This document shows positions 1 through 13,100 of a stretch of DNA of 64,000 nucleotides, in pieces; the first letter of the stretch is position 1; every line of letters begins with the position of its first letter. The position numbers and the translations under genes were made by a program. This stretch comes from Mariannaea sp. PMI_226 (taxonomy: Eukaryota; Ascomycota; Sordariomycetes; Hypocreales; Nectriaceae): NCBI GenBank assembly GCA_024336345.1, contig JANFOG010000001.1, forward strand, positions 3,596,001-3,660,000, read 5' to 3'. The notes beneath the pieces were generated by a model. That model was not told the DNA's origin. It worked only from the letters and a program-made list of their open reading frames with translations, and did no database searches.

Positions 1-654
1 CCCAGCTCCTCCCTGGCTCACTTGTCCCTGGGTCCTCCACCTCTCTCTCTTTCGGCCTTGCACTCCTCGCAAACCTAGCTGTCTCATCAATCTCTCTTCC
101 ATCTCACCTCGTCCTCGTCTCTTTTTCTCCTCCACCTTCAGAAAGGCGAGGCATTCACACTTTGACGCCGTCGCGCATCCCTGGTCGCTCAAGATACAGG
201 AATCCAATCATCCTTTGGACTGCTCCTTTCGTCCTTTCTCCATTTAGCTCATAACATTACCTCCTTGTCCTACCTTCAATTTTTTTTTCCATTTCCGGTC
301 CTACGATACCCGCACTGCGTCCCTCACACCAAATCCACAGGCCTTTCTTTGTCGTCCCGTCTCGCTTACGCCGCCAACCCTGGATTCGCGAAAAAGTCCA
401 CCATCGAGTCAACCCGTCTGGCGCGGCGTCCACTCCAAGTTGGTTGCCATCGCCCCGTCCTCGTCTTGGTTCGCGCAGCCCCTTGACGTAAAGCCCCGAC
501 GCTGCCGCCATCTACTTCGACTATCTCGCCCGCCTGTTACTTACTCCTCCTTGTGTTCGACGCCACCGCGCAATCCGTCATCTCTCTCGTTCCCCCCGCG
601 TGGAAACGCGACGGCTAGCACTCGCCATCGACCCAAGTTTCGCAACACATCACC
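1..654 (+). promoter_or_regulatory. Pyrimidine-rich, ATG-free leader/promoter of the MADS-box gene
   Basis: The stretch is dominated by C and T runs, as in many filamentous-fungal core promoters and 5' leaders. Reading it on the plus strand I find no ATG before the one at 655, which sits in a near-ideal context (caccATGg). This fits a long 5' untranslated leader without upstream start codons. Where transcription begins cannot be seen, and the upstream end lies outside the window. Confidence 0.5.
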
Positions 655-2775
655 ATGGGCCGAAGAAAGATTGAAATCAAAGCCATCAAAGATGACAGGA
701 ACCGTTCCGTGTATGGCTCTCCTATTATGTTTCCTCCACGCGTCATCAATCTACTTTTGGCGACTCTAAGCTAACTTGCGCGCTTTAGCACCTTTCTGAA
801 GCGAAAAGGCGGCCTGTTCAAGAAGGCTCACGAGCTCTCCGTCCTATGCTCCGTCGATGTCGCCGTTTTCATATTCGGAAACAACAAGAAGCTGTACGAG
901 TACTCGTCGGCCGATATGAGAGATCTCATCACTCGATACCAATATGTGAGTCCCAGAATTCTCACCATTTGCCAGTGCATTTGCGGCCCATATAATTCTA
1001 CAGAAAGCTAATAAACTCGGCAGCATGGCGGTCCCAGCGAACACAAGGGTCCTTCCGATTTCAACGGTGGCAATGACGACGATGACGATGAGGAAAATGA
1101 GGGCACTCCTCCACGCGGTCATGATGGTATGGACGGCCAAATGATGCCTCCTCAATTTCACGGACAGCCCCAACCTCCGTTCCCTCAAATTCAGCATCAT
1201 ACACCCTCAGCATCACCGCCGATTGGCACCAACGGTGGACACTTCCAAGCGCATCCGGGTCACCACATCCAGCGCGGACATACACCACAGCCTCCGATCG
1301 GGTCGCGGCCGGGTTCCCGCAACGATATGCGAGGACGAATCGGACCCGGAATGGTTGCTCAGCAAGGTCCGCCTCCCGGGCCTTCTGGTCCTCCTCACCC
1401 CAACATCAGTTATATGCCGACTCCTCCTATCTTCAACGCTCCTGGAATGATGCCTCCTCAGGGACCATATCCGTATACCCCCCAACCACAGCAGCACAGT
1501 CAGGTACATCCGCCTCCCCCTCCCCCTCCGCAACATCAGCATTCGCATCAGCATCCCCAACACCAGCAACCTTATATGGACGAGCGAAGAACCCCTCAGC
1601 CTCCTGCCTTCACCTCACAGCCCCCCACACAAGGTCTCCAAGCTCCAGTGCGCCATGAGCCGTCTCCTCAACCAAATCATCAACAATTACCGCCGAATCC
1701 ACCTCACATCTCACCCCCTCCGCCACAACCAATGAGTCAACCCGAACGGCGCATGCAGGATCCCCCTCCGCCTCCCCCCATAGAGCCGAAGACCGAATCT
1801 CAGGATCGACCTCAGCCACCCCTGCTCAACACTGATACAGCAATCAAGAAGTTGCCCCAGCGTAAGTCTCACAGCATCTTCACACCGATCGAGGAAAATC
1901 GTTCGATTCTGTCGCAGCATCTTGCGTCGTTTGCTTCAGAACCCATCAAGTCGGAGCTCGGCACATCTGTTACTGCATCTGGTCCCGCAAGCCGGTCACA
2001 GTCGGTCGATGTTGGTGCCATGAACCGGACAGGCAGTGGTACTTCGTCACCTCCCATGCCACAGCCTCCGCAACGACCTGGCCAGACGACAGAGAAATCG
2101 CGAACCGTATCGTTGTCATCAATACCTGAGACGACTCTCACTCCACCATCACGATCAAATAGTGTCAAAGTTGGCGGAGGGGCTCGCCCTCGGGGTCCTC
2201 GCCTAACTGTTCAAATTCCAGGCGGGGCTTCAGAATCCGGGGACAGTCCAGCGGGTGATTCGAATTCACCACGCACTAACACAGAGCCGACGACGCAACC
2301 GCCACAGAGACACAATTCTCAATCATCGCTAGTCTTACCTCCTCCGTCGCCATCTGCTTCAGCCCTGCTGTCTGCCGGCGCAACGGGCCCGCCAAACCCG
2401 TTCGCTCGTCCACCACCGCAAACGACTGTCAATGGCGAAAGTACACCGGTATCCGCGTTGCCTTCTCGGTTCCTCAACAACGAGCTTCTTCCCAGTCCCA
2501 GTAGCTTCTACCCTGAGTGGAACTTCCGAGGTGACAACAGCAACACATTACCGAGTCCATTGAACTTCGCCACCCCGGTTGTTGGCTCAGGACCAAGTTT
2601 CTTGAGGGATGACAATGCCGCTAGTTCGCTCAGCTCCAGTATAAATAACTCGAACTTGAATGTTGGCTCGAGCACCACAGCGGCAACCAAACGAAAAACT
2701 CCCGAGTACGGATTGACCTCCCACAACGAGTCAGCCGAGACCGAGTCGGACTCGAAACGAGTCAGAGTTGAATGA
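655..2775 (+). CDS. RLM1: RLM1/MEF2-type MADS-box transcription factor
   Basis: Three exons are inferred: 655-710, 789-945 and 1024-2775, giving about 654 aa. Both introns begin GTATGG/GTGAGT and end in AG; the second has a GCTAAT branch-like motif just before its CAG. Residues 1-60 form a classical MADS box ([18 protein letters not shown] at the start, then [19 protein letters not shown]). The GRRKIEI start and the following segment point to the MEF2/RLM1 class rather than the SRF/MCM1 class. After a short acidic stretch (DDDDDEE) the rest is low complexity: long Pro/Gln/His-rich tracts, then many SP/TP sites typical of MAP-kinase targets. Yeast Rlm1 is the nuclear effector of the cell-wall-integrity kinase Slt2/Mpk1, and the same role is inferred here. 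The gene stands alone on its strand. Confidence 0.93.
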
Positions 2776-4342
2776 TCACGGACTGGTCCCCAACTGATTT
2801 CCATTCTGGAAACCACCACCCTGGTGGATGGATATCCAATCTTTGGCGAGGCCTTTCTTCCTCCGATCCTAACACTAACCGCATTCACACGGGGCTGGTC
2901 TCTTGTTAATGTGATACTCGTGTCGATATTACAGCATGCTCCTCGAGCTCCACCATGCATCGCTGGTACTTCATATAGGTCCTCTTTTTCACTTCCTTCG
3001 TTTTACACCCTACAATACTGGGTTGCTTGCCCATTTATTATCGTGGCAGCATTATTTATCTGAAGCGGCGTTTATCTGATAGGTGGTTGACCTCGCTTCT
3101 CTTTGTTTCAATTCTGATACCTAAGATACCGGGAGCCCCGCTGGGCTTGTTTTGGAAGACTTTGGCTTATGGCCCATTTGCCGGCGCGCAATGGCAGTGG
3201 CTCTGGTGGGAAATAGTTTGTGTCGGGATATGTATGAGTGATGCTTTATTCGTTTGTATTTTTTTGTGCCTTTATTTCTTTTCTCCATGTCGGAGTTGGG
3301 TGGGATTTGGGTAGACGATATCGGCGACGTCAAATATCTCCTAGGTTGCAGCCCCTTCAAATGAAAAGAATAGGCTTGATTGACTGCCTTGTTAAATAAA
3401 ATATTCTTCCTCGGTGATTTGATTTGGTGAAATCAGTTCACAGTGAATTGGTCTGGCAATCCTTCATTTGATGCTCGTTCCAATACCCTTGGGACACACT
3501 GTAACTTTGGAAGCGGATGAACACTCTTAATCAGAGCAGTATGAACAACAAGCAGTGAGATATTTAAGGTGACAATCTGCTTATAGATAAGATGTTCGAA
3601 GAATTTGATTTACCAATAATTGGATGACAAGACATAACCTGTGGCCGATTGGTTTGGCATTAGAGTATAGGGTAGGAATCTCTTGAAGGTGACGATTTTG
3701 ATCTCAACCTATGGGTGTACCGGTCAGTGAAGTGAATATCCAACTGGAAGTAACTTATAATTTTCCCTCTTTTACTTTCTCTTTGTCTGTTTCTTTTGTA
3801 TCCTTGTCAGATTTCTCTCTTGTCACAACTCGGGTCCTGCAGCCTTTTGAGGATGACTGTAGTTCTATCTTGAAATTCATCAAAATCGAGCATTAGAAAT
3901 CTTGAAGTAAATCACCGTCCGGAATATGTATATATATCTCAAACGCAAGAAATTGGGGAACTGAACAGAATATGAAATGCTAACAAACTCAATATAGCTC
4001 GTCAAGTCACTTGCACAAGGTGGTCTTCGACGGGAGAGTACCCAGATAGATTTACAAAGTTGCCCCAGCATCGCGGAACGAAACTCAGCTTACTTATGTT
4101 TTGCTGAGGGCATCGGTGAGAAGACAAGAAGTCGATTTTCAACTTTCGTAGTTACTAAAATAGTTGTGGAGGAAGTGTACAGTCCTCCACCATTGGAGCT
4201 CACAACAGGATTCTGTGCATATAATGGCAATAGTTATGTATGTCTCTCTTAAAATGCTTCTAGATTGTCCTGATGCTTTGAAGCCCGCTCATCTCGTCAT
4301 TGCTCATATCCTACACGCATGAAATCATTTGAACTCGTTCAT
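2776..4342. other. Intergenic region between convergent genes
   Basis: This holds the 3' flanks of the MADS-box gene (+) and the FAS1 gene (-). It is moderately AT-rich and has only short chance frames with no recognisable protein motif. I see no RNA gene or transposon in it. Confidence 0.6.
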
Positions 4343-5011
4343 TTACTGATAGTTTAATACACCCTTCAGAATCCACTGTTCGAGATGGTTAGAGTTGCCG
4401 GCTCTCAACCGGCCAGGATGATAGGACCGACTTACCACTTCACCATTAGACACTTGGCTGGCCACTCGCTCGACCTCAACTTCATCAGGCATGACGACTC
4501 TCTTTCCGTCCTTTTCTGTCCACCAGATCTTCCGCCCAAGCACCGTCTCAGCCTTCTCGTCCTTTGGCCAAGGGCTCCCCGCGACAAGATGCGCCTCAAC
4601 GAAACGCAGCAAGTTTTGGCGGGCACGCTCTTGTCCATCATCGCCCGAATATGCTTTGGGTCCTAGACGGTCGTAGTCGGTAGGATCCTCCCAGGGCTTA
4701 CGAGGCAGGTCTTCCACGGCGGTGTTGAGCGGCGCGAGGACGGTGGTGTTGGCGTGGAGGTCGGCGAGAAGTTGGTCGGTGGAAGGTTGGATGCGAGAGA
4801 AGGAGGAAAAGGTTGAGATAGACCGCTGAGAGCCAAGGACATCGGCAATGGACACAGAGTTGGGGCTGGCATCATTCTTGCCAGCCTTATCGCTGCTGTC
4901 AGCCATGATAGGTTGTTGGACTTGAAGTGGGGGACTGTCTGGCTTCGCGAGAGGGACTTGTTTGGCAGTGGCCAAGGCAATGAAAGCGCTGAATACTAAG
5001 AGAGGTTTCAT
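4343..5011 (-). CDS. Secreted FAS1 (fasciclin-like) domain protein
   Basis: Two exons on the minus strand are inferred: 5011-4436 and 4375-4343, giving about 202 aa. The 60-nt intron (4435-4376) has GTAAGT, a CTAACC branch motif and an ACAG acceptor. Its length is a multiple of three, so an unspliced reading stays open and would add 20 spurious residues; splicing restores NGEVWILKGVLNYQ, the usual end of this family. The chosen start gives a clear signal peptide (MKPLLVFSAFIALATA). An upstream in-frame ATG at 5170 would bury that peptide and is less likely. The core has the FAS1-like stretch NTTVLAPLNTAVEDLPRKPW and a conserved C-terminal strand. FAS1 domains mediate adhesion at cell surfaces or in the vacuole; the precise role here is unknown. 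Confidence 0.82.
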   Translation of the reverse strand: MKPLLVFSAFIALATAKQVPLAKPDSPPLQVQQPIMADSSDKAGKNDASPNSVSIADVLGSQRSISTFSSFSRIQPSTDQLLADLHANTTVLAPLNTAVEDLPRKPWEDPTDYDRLGPKAYSGDDGQERARQNLLRFVEAHLVAGSPWPKDEKAETVLGRKIWWTEKDGKRVVMPDEVEVERVASQVSNGEVVSRSYHPGRLRAGNSNHLEQWILKGVLNYQ

Positions 5012-7823
5012 CGTGAGAGACTCTACACCGTTACACACCCCAATATACAGGAAGAAGCAAATAAAACCGGACGACCTGTATGGCAGTTGGTTGGCCGATA
5101 CATCAGATACGTCATGAGTGGTGAGGTGCGTCAATAGTGGGCAACGGTTCGTGGAGGGAGTCACGTGCACATCGTTGTGTTGAGAAATGGTTTCTGGAAG
5201 TCACGCGACTGGTCACGTTGCAATGCCGCTGCCAGAGCCACAGGTATGAGGTCATCATGCTTCCAGGACCCAAAGTCGTAAGGACGGGGCATGTGAAAGC
5301 AGGGACAGCCAGGGGGAGGGTTGAAGGGGTCAAACGGGATGCCATGTAACAGGTTAGTAAATGCCACAGCGGCAGGCACATGATGCACGTGTAGGAATCT
5401 GGGGAATTCCCTTGCAAGTTGTCGTCGGCAACGGTCCGGGTAGAGAGTTTCGAGTGTTGCTATTCACGTGCTTGGGCTAGTAGGAAGATCGAATGTATGT
5501 TTCATACACTGGACCCTTCAGATGACCGTGAAGAGATTACAGAGACGGTGCGATACGTACTGCGTACATTGAACGCTACTGCATGGAACCCTGGGACTGG
5601 TAGTGAGAGGGGCGCTTTTGAATGAGTTATTATGGTAGCACTGATAATCTGGGGAATCTGAGTGCACATGGAGGGGGGGGGGGATGACCCAGTTAGTGGC
5701 CGACCCAGTACGAAGGGTGGTCATCAGTGTCATGCTTAGTGAGCTGGTAGGGTGACCTTGGCTGGGCGATTGGAGACAACAAGCCACGAAATGATTCATG
5801 AGCGTGGGCGGACAAATGGACGGATGGGAGCTGGAGGTTGTTTTTCACATGTGAAAAACCTCTCCAGATTGAAGACAGTTTCCTGGTTAAATCTCGCTCG
5901 ACTCATCAAGTGTGGTACAGGGCCAGGGACCCAAGCCTCCTCAGACTACGCCAAGTTTAAATCGTATGGACGGAGACTTCAGGCAAGCTAGTTGATTTAT
6001 TGGAGCACTCTGTATCCCATGCAATTTGGTGACAATCCGGTGACGGATCATCATCATCATTGGGATTTTCCGAAATGAAAAAAAAGGACGGATGGATAGG
6101 CGAGAGAGAGTATAAGTCAATGAATGACTATAAACGCCTGGCCAGTTGACCGAGAATTGAAATATGTGTTCCTGCGTAGTAAACATCTCGAGTTATCGGG
6201 CACTTGTCCGTCTCCCGGTGAGATGTCCGCCGAGGCCGCGAGCATGGATGTGGAGGCGAGAAAGCCAAATGGTGGGGAAAGTTGGGGAAGTGAGAGAGAC
6301 AGATTTCGATACGGAAAATGAGACACAAACGATATCACAAGAGAAAAGGAGGGCGAAGGCGAAGGGCTGGATAAAGAGATTGTGACAGGAGCACAAGCAA
6401 AGAGCAACAATTTCTCCTTCTCCATGTTTTTTTTCCCCTCATGCGCCCCTCTCTCCTTCTCATAGTCAGAATCAGGAGCACGATTCATCCTCGATGCCTC
6501 GGGGATAAAAAGCAGCGAGATTGCCCCATACTTGACCCCCGTTTTTGCTGATGAGGCAGGGGAAAAGAGGCATACCCCCATAAATCATAAATATCCCCCC
6601 ATCTAACTTCTGGTTTGGTTAAGCGGGGACCTCGGCACACGTCGCGAAAGCCAGCGGGAATAGTGTGAGTAGCCGCAGATGAACCCAGGGAGAGCCGGGG
6701 CGATGCCCGGTTGCGGTTGGTGCTGTTGTAAGGGACGCACGCCCGCCCCAGTAGACATAGCGACCTGCTGTCTGTACTAGTTATGTGCGTTGTTGTTCTT
6801 GAAAAGTGGTGCACGGCTTTTCGGCGTAACTTGTGGCGAGGAGCCTGAACAACAAAATGGATGGGGTGCTTACAATGCCCGTTGTTGTGGAGGATAATGG
6901 GGTAGAGTGGTTAGTTCTGAGGTCTTGTAGAAAATGTTCAGGAAGGGATTATGGGAACTTGGCATGGCTGAAACATGCATCACCAGATTCTACTGCACCT
7001 ATACAAGGAATACCAAGAGGAGTCGAGAGGCTGAATCTGGTTTCATCGTTGTTCGTCCCGTCCCTGCTGATGCTGCCAATATTTCTGGACATGTTGTTCC
7101 CGTGGAGGAAAAGGCGGCTCCCCCCCACCAGAGCTTGGTGCGGAGACGCTACCAACTGGTACCGGTTCCGGGGATCGAGTGGCTGGGCTGATTGCTGAGG
7201 AAAGCCCGGCAGCTGATTTGCCCCCTTGGGTGACGGATGCAAAACGTCAATGGCCCGTTGTGGAGTTTGGGGGGACCTGGAACGAAGGAAATCTGGTTGC
7301 CCCAGCGCGGTCTGTTGGTAGCAAGCCCACTAAAAAAAAATGTACTTTGTCCAGTGATTCGATGCATTGGCTCCCCTGCAACCTGGGCTTTTAGAGGGAC
7401 ATGGGCGCGCTTTTAGGCCTTATAACGCCTTAACGTCTAGCAAGTAGGAACCGAGAGGTGCGCATGGTGAGAAAGGTACCATAGAAGTAAGTGCACCATG
7501 CAGTACGTACCAGGATCCCCAGTCCCACCTGGGAAACCTCGGCTCGCCGTCGCCAATTCTGAGCTCCTCGGCCTTGTGGGCGCTCGTCGCATCGCATTCC
7601 TCCTCGTCACACGCCGCCAGACCCAAACTTAAGACTGCCACATCCCTCCACTAAACTCGCCTCTTCTCCTTCCATTGTCTTTGAATCCTTATTCTTCCAT
7701 CCTCTCACTTCATTTTTTACTACTTCCCTCGGGTGTCTGCCGGCCTCTTGTTTCTGCCAATATACCAACGCTTGTTACGCAAATAATTCCACCCCCCTCC
7801 TCTCCTTCAGAAACATCATAGCA
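5012..7823. other. Long divergent intergenic region upstream of FAS1 and fumarate reductase genes
   Basis: About 2.8 kb lie between two divergently transcribed genes, so both promoters are here. I find no convincing coding frame. There is an 11-base G run at about 5673-5683. From about 7640 the plus strand becomes strongly pyrimidine-rich up to the fumarate reductase start, which looks like that gene's leader. Nothing else is identifiable. Confidence 0.55.
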
Positions 7824-10104
7824 ATGGCTCCCAGAGTTATTGTCGTAGGCGGTGGCCGTGAGTTTACTCCCTCCCCTCCATTCCCTTGTGCGCTTACATG
7901 TGATTCTCCATAATCATCTTTTTGCCCATCTTGTTTCCCAACAACAATGGAGAAAATATGAATTGAGAATCGCAGCGCTCTTCAAAGCATCTGGCTAACT
8001 CTCGGACTATAGTTTCCGGTCTTTCTGCTGCGCACACCATCTACCTCGCTGGCGGTAACGTCGTCGTTCTCGACAAGCAGAGTAAGCTACAGTCCCCCCC
8101 AACACTGCCTCGATTTTCACGTGAAAGCCCATATCTAGCTGGGTGGTCAGCATCGTCCAGCTCAGATCGACGCTATCCACCCGTCCTCTCTTTGTTTCGT
8201 CCTACTCCATAATAGAACATGCGCTCACAATCTCCCCCCCAGGCTTCTTCGGCGGCAACTCCACCAAGGCTACCTCCGGTATCAACGGCGCCCTGACCCG
8301 CACCCAGGTTGAGGCTGGTATTCCCGACAGCGTCAAGCAGTTCTACGATGATACCGTGAAGTCAGCCCGTGACAAGGCCCGCCCTGATCTCATCAAGGTC
8401 CTTACCTACAAGTCTGCCGCCGCCGTTGAGTGGCTCCAGGATGAGTTCAACCTCGACCTCACTCTCGTCTCTCGTCTAGGGTAAGATTGACGACTGCCTG
8501 CTCATAATTGATTGTACGAAGGCTAATTAAATGCGTCCAGTGGTCACTCCCAGCCCCGAACCCACCGAGGTCATGATGCCAAGTTCCCTGGCATGGCCAT
8601 CACCTACGCCCTGATGCAGCGCCTCGAGGAGCTTGCCGAGAACGAGCCTGAGCGCGTGGAGATTATCAAGAAGGCTCGCGTCACCAGCCTGAACAAGGAG
8701 GGCAACGTCGTCAACGGTGTCACTTACGAGTTGAACGGCGAGACCCTTACCCTCGACGGACCTGTTGTCCTTGCTACTGGTGGCTATGCCGCTGACTTCA
8801 CCGATTCCTCTCTTCTCAAGAAGCACCGTCCCGATACCTATGGCCTCGCCACAACTAACGGCACCCATGCCACCGGTGACGGTCAGAAGATGATCATGGC
8901 CATTGGCGGTAATGGCATTGATATGGACAAGGTCCAGGTCCACCCCACTGGTCTTGTTGACCCCAAGGACCCCGGCTCCAAGTGGAAGTTCTTGGCCGCT
9001 GAGGCCCTGCGAGGTGAGGGTGGTCTCCTGCTCAATGCAGATGGTGACCGATTCTGCGACGAGCTTGGCCACCGAGACTACGTCTCTGGCATGATGTGGA
9101 AGGAGAAGGACAAGAACAAGTTCCCCATCCGCCTTGTTCTCAACTCCAAGGCCTCCAAGGTCCTTGATTTCCACACTCGTCACTACTCTGGCCGTGGTCT
9201 CATGAAGAAGATGACCGGCAAGGAGCTCGCCAAGGAGATCGGCTGCACTCCCGAGCACCTCCAGAAGACCTTCACCACCTACAACGCCATTGCCGATGGC
9301 AAGCAGAAGGACCCCTGGGGCAAGAAGTACTTCCACAACTTCCCTGTTGATATCAACGACGACTTCCATGTCGCTGTGATGGAGCCTGTTCTTCACTTCA
9401 CCATGGGTGGTGTTGAGATCAATGACAAGGCTGAGGTCATCAACAAGGAGCAGAAGCCCTTCGAGGGTCTCTACGCTTGCGGTGAGCTGGCTGGTGGTGT
9501 CCATGGCGCCAACCGTCTGGGTGGATCTTCCCTGCTTGGATGTGTCGTCTATGGCCGTGTTGCCGGTGATACTGCCAGCAACTACCTCTTCCGAAAGGCC
9601 CTCCAGGGCACTGGATCTGGCGCTGCCGGTTCTGCCGCTCAGCGTGTTGGCCAGATCTCTCTCCACCTCGACCCCAACGCCCCCAACCGCGTTACCGTTG
9701 AGTGGAATGCCACCGGCGCTGCTCCCTCAGGAGGTGCGGCCGCTTTCGCCGGCCAGGCTCCTACTGCTACTAGCACACCTGCTTCCGCTGCGGCTGAGTC
9801 TACCGCCAAGGCCTCCAAGCCAAACCCCAAGGAGTTCAAGGTCCCTGAGAAGGAGTACACAATGGAAGAGGTTGCCAAGCACAACACCAAGGGCGACCTG
9901 TGGGTCGTTGTCAAGGGCGTCGTCATGGACCTCAGCAACTGGCTCGAGGAGCACCCTGGCGGTGTCCAGGCCATCATGAACTTCATGGGCCGCGATGCTA
10001 CCGAGGAGTTTGAGATGCTCCACGACGATGAGGTCATCCCCAAGTACGCCCCTTCGCAGGTCATTGGCCGCGTCAAGGGCCAGGAGGTCACTCTTGAGAT
10101 CTAA
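7824..10104 (+). CDS. OSM1: Soluble fumarate reductase (OSM1/FRD1-like) with C-terminal cytochrome b5 domain
   Basis: Four exons are inferred: 7824-7857, 8013-8081, 8243-8480 and 8541-10104, giving 634 aa. The first exon encodes only MAPRVIVVGGG; the Rossmann FAD motif (GGGLSGLSAA) is rebuilt across intron 1. The body is a FAD_binding_2 flavoprotein of the succinate dehydrogenase/fumarate reductase type. It has the substrate-site segments VQVHPTGLVDP, LRGEGGLLLNADGDRFCDEL and the FAD loop GELAGGVHGANRLGGSSLLG. After an Ala/Ser/Pro linker, roughly residues 555-634 form a cytochrome b5 domain. Its heme ligands are the His of EEHPGG and the His of EMLHDDEV. Fungal soluble fumarate reductases regenerate FAD/NAD+ under low oxygen by reducing fumarate to succinate. 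No mitochondrial presequence or ER retention signal is evident, so a cytosolic location is inferred. Strong codon bias suggests high expression. Confidence 0.94.
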
Positions 10105-13100
10105 GTGTCAACCTGTTGGTGAAGACGGGAGAAGGCACCCATGTTTGGCTAGATGATGCAGCGCGAATGATGTGATGAGAAGATAAGAGAAGGATATATT
10201 GCGCGTTAGCTCGTGTCCAAAAAGGGGGCTTTAGGGCCATTGGCGTAAAAGGGAAATTCTTTTTCTGTATTGATAGGTTTGGGATTGCATGCCACTTGAT
10301 GCAAATAGTACATTTGCCAATTTCTTTTTCTCTCTACAGACTACATAGCATTAGAAAGGATCTATTTTCAAATGAAACGTTCCATTAAACCTCTGGTGTG
10401 ACATATTACAATACTCGGAAGTGATTTGGAGAGAGCAACGTGTCCGTGATATGGAACGAGATGACTGGTTTACTTGTACTCGGATGAGGACAGTAGAGTC
10501 TTCACAGATGATGAACGAGCAGGTGTATTACTTTGGCTGCTTTGGAGGTTAGGGCCTGTAGCTCATGCCCAACATGGAGGAAGAGTACATGTAGGTAAAC
10601 GTTGCAGGCGCCTTGCTGATCCATAGATGAACATGATAGATAGGTTCGTATCCCATATATTGAACATATTTTTGGAGAGTTTGTAAGTAGCAATTAAGAA
10701 CTTCTCCTCCCATTTCAACTCTAGATGTATCTCTTGGCTGCCCAAGTCCGTCCATATCTTGGGGATACTATTCGATATGTGGAAATCCGTGCCATTTAAC
10801 ATTTCACCGTGATTCAAATCCGCGTTTACGTTAAGAAAGTTTTGCTTTTCTGAGATATGTTTGTGTGCCAGGACCACTTCCCACGCCCCGTAAAGATAAC
10901 GTTTGTCTTTGGTGCACCATTCCATCTTACGCGTTCGAGCAATGTCAGATAGTAGGCATGGGGGGAAAAAAGGAAAGAAGAAGTCAAATGGCTTCGTGGA
11001 GGAATATTGGGATGGAACAACTTTTCGTGATACGATAAAGGGAGTGGAGAGGGGGAGAAGGAGCACAAATTCTGGCAAGGTAACTGGCCACGAGTTTGTC
11101 AAGCCCTCACCGCATCCTATTGTTTCTGATTTCGACGAGACTTTCCAAAAACGAGAAAAGGAAAAAAAAGAAGAATGAAAAAAAGCATCATAGCAGAAAA
11201 GTGAGACGGGGTGTGAGGCGAATAAGTTGCGTTGGAGTATTCCAGAATCAGGAGATCAGCCTAACTGAGGGGCGGGAGATTGACAGCTACTGAGGGATAG
11301 TGCCATGGAGTCACGGCTGAGGATAATACGTGTCTTTGATAACATTTTGACTACCGTACCTGAGTAGTGTAGATCCAGTCTCTTCTGTATGTAAGGCTGA
11401 TCCCCTTCTGATTCTCACTGCACGAGGTGAACGTTACGTTTACTACTTGTGATGGCCCGTCGAGGGAGAGGAGTGGTTATCCAGTTCAGGTTCGGACATG
11501 CCACCAGTTGCTGGGGGGGGATATCTGTCACCTAAGAGAGAATACACTTAGTATCAGATAGTTGTGCAGCACGTTGACGCGTGTGTAGGTATGGTAGAAA
11601 GGTATGTGATAGCGTGGGAACAAAAAGAAGCACGTTCTGTATGAAAAACGGTATCTTCACCACGTAACTGACATGTCAGAGCGCCAATACTGTGTGCAAA
11701 CGTGACATGGCACACTCAGTGAAAGTTGAGATAACTGGATGAGCCCTCCATCACCAACAGAAACACAAAGGGGGAGCAGAAGCAAAAGCAGAAGCAGAAG
11801 CAAAAAAAGTCCAGTATGGGCACCTTGGTCGGCAAGTCGGCTCTCATCATGTCATGTACAGAGTACGTAACTAGTGGCAAACCGTCTCTAGGATGACACC
11901 AATGTTTGCTTTTGTGATGGAGTGAGCAAGCAGGCAAGCATGTATGCTGACTCAGACTGAAGCGTCGTCAGACTGGTGGTTACTATGTAATACTCGCTTC
12001 ATGTCGCAGAAGAGGTGTTTCTGTTTGGCCTATATCATTTGCAGTGAGGATACTATTCGGATAATTGCATTATTATTTATAGAGCACTATGTGAAATTGG
12101 GAGCCAGAGAAGCTTTGCTGGCCTGGATGAGTTGGGCAGAGGCGGATGATATGATGTGACAGGTGCCGAGTAAGCGGTGAATGGCGCGCGCCGCCTCTTG
12201 GCACGGCACAGTAACTAATATCTGGGGAAAAGAATGGATGGAGTTTTGGGGAGGAGGGGGGGGAAGGAATCTGGATGCAGCTTAATTCAAGGCAAACACT
12301 GGGGCTTCATCAGTAGCTTTGAACCAATCTTATTCGAATATGCAGGCTTCTCGTCTGTTTTGGTCGTTTTTTTTTTTCATGCTTGTTCGAGAATAATATG
12401 ATGGGATTGGCGGTGCTTGTCTGGCCTGTGGGTGTTTTTCTTTTCAGTAGGGCGGAAAAGTCAGAACTCGTGTTACATGGAGAGAGTGTCGGAGGGGTTC
12501 ATTGGACAAAGGGGCTTTGACCAACTCAGGTCCAAGCCTTTTTTTGGGGGATTTTTTTTTGGGCGGGGAGGCTGGCTCGGAACCTTTTGTCTGAGATTGA
12601 GGAATGCGGGAGATGGTCGCTTCGGAGGCTTTTGCGGGTTTGTCGTTATTTCGCAGCATGCATGCACAAGACAGTGAGTGAGTAATGAATGCTCTTCATA
12701 GTAACCTGCTGGCGCTGATTAAGAATCCATCTGTCCTCTTTGCGGTACAGTACAATACAGTAAGGACGACTAGTGCTATTTTGGCAATAAGAGACGAGGA
12801 GAAGCGCTGAGGAAAAACAGCTCAGAGACATTTATGCTGGGCTGGGGGTGAGAGGTGGATGGGCTTGTGTGATCTTCTCACCTTTGATTGTTGCTATGTA
12901 CACTGGAGAAAGCCAATCATTGTTTGGCGGTGCTTCTGATCCGGAAGCAGTTCTTTTAGTACGATGCAGGGAGCAGGGAACAGCGTAGTAGGCCCCGCTG
13001 TCTAAGGCACTTTGGACTGTTTTTTATCACCTTTCACTGTGGAAATTTCGCCATGGCCCATGGGTTTTCATCCTGCCTGCCGGAAGGTATTGCTCTGTGT

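Noticed and set aside
8527..9666. A 379-codon open frame on the minus strand over the fumarate reductase gene
   Set aside because: Same codon-bias shadow effect; the sense-strand protein has intact FAD and cytochrome b5 motifs.
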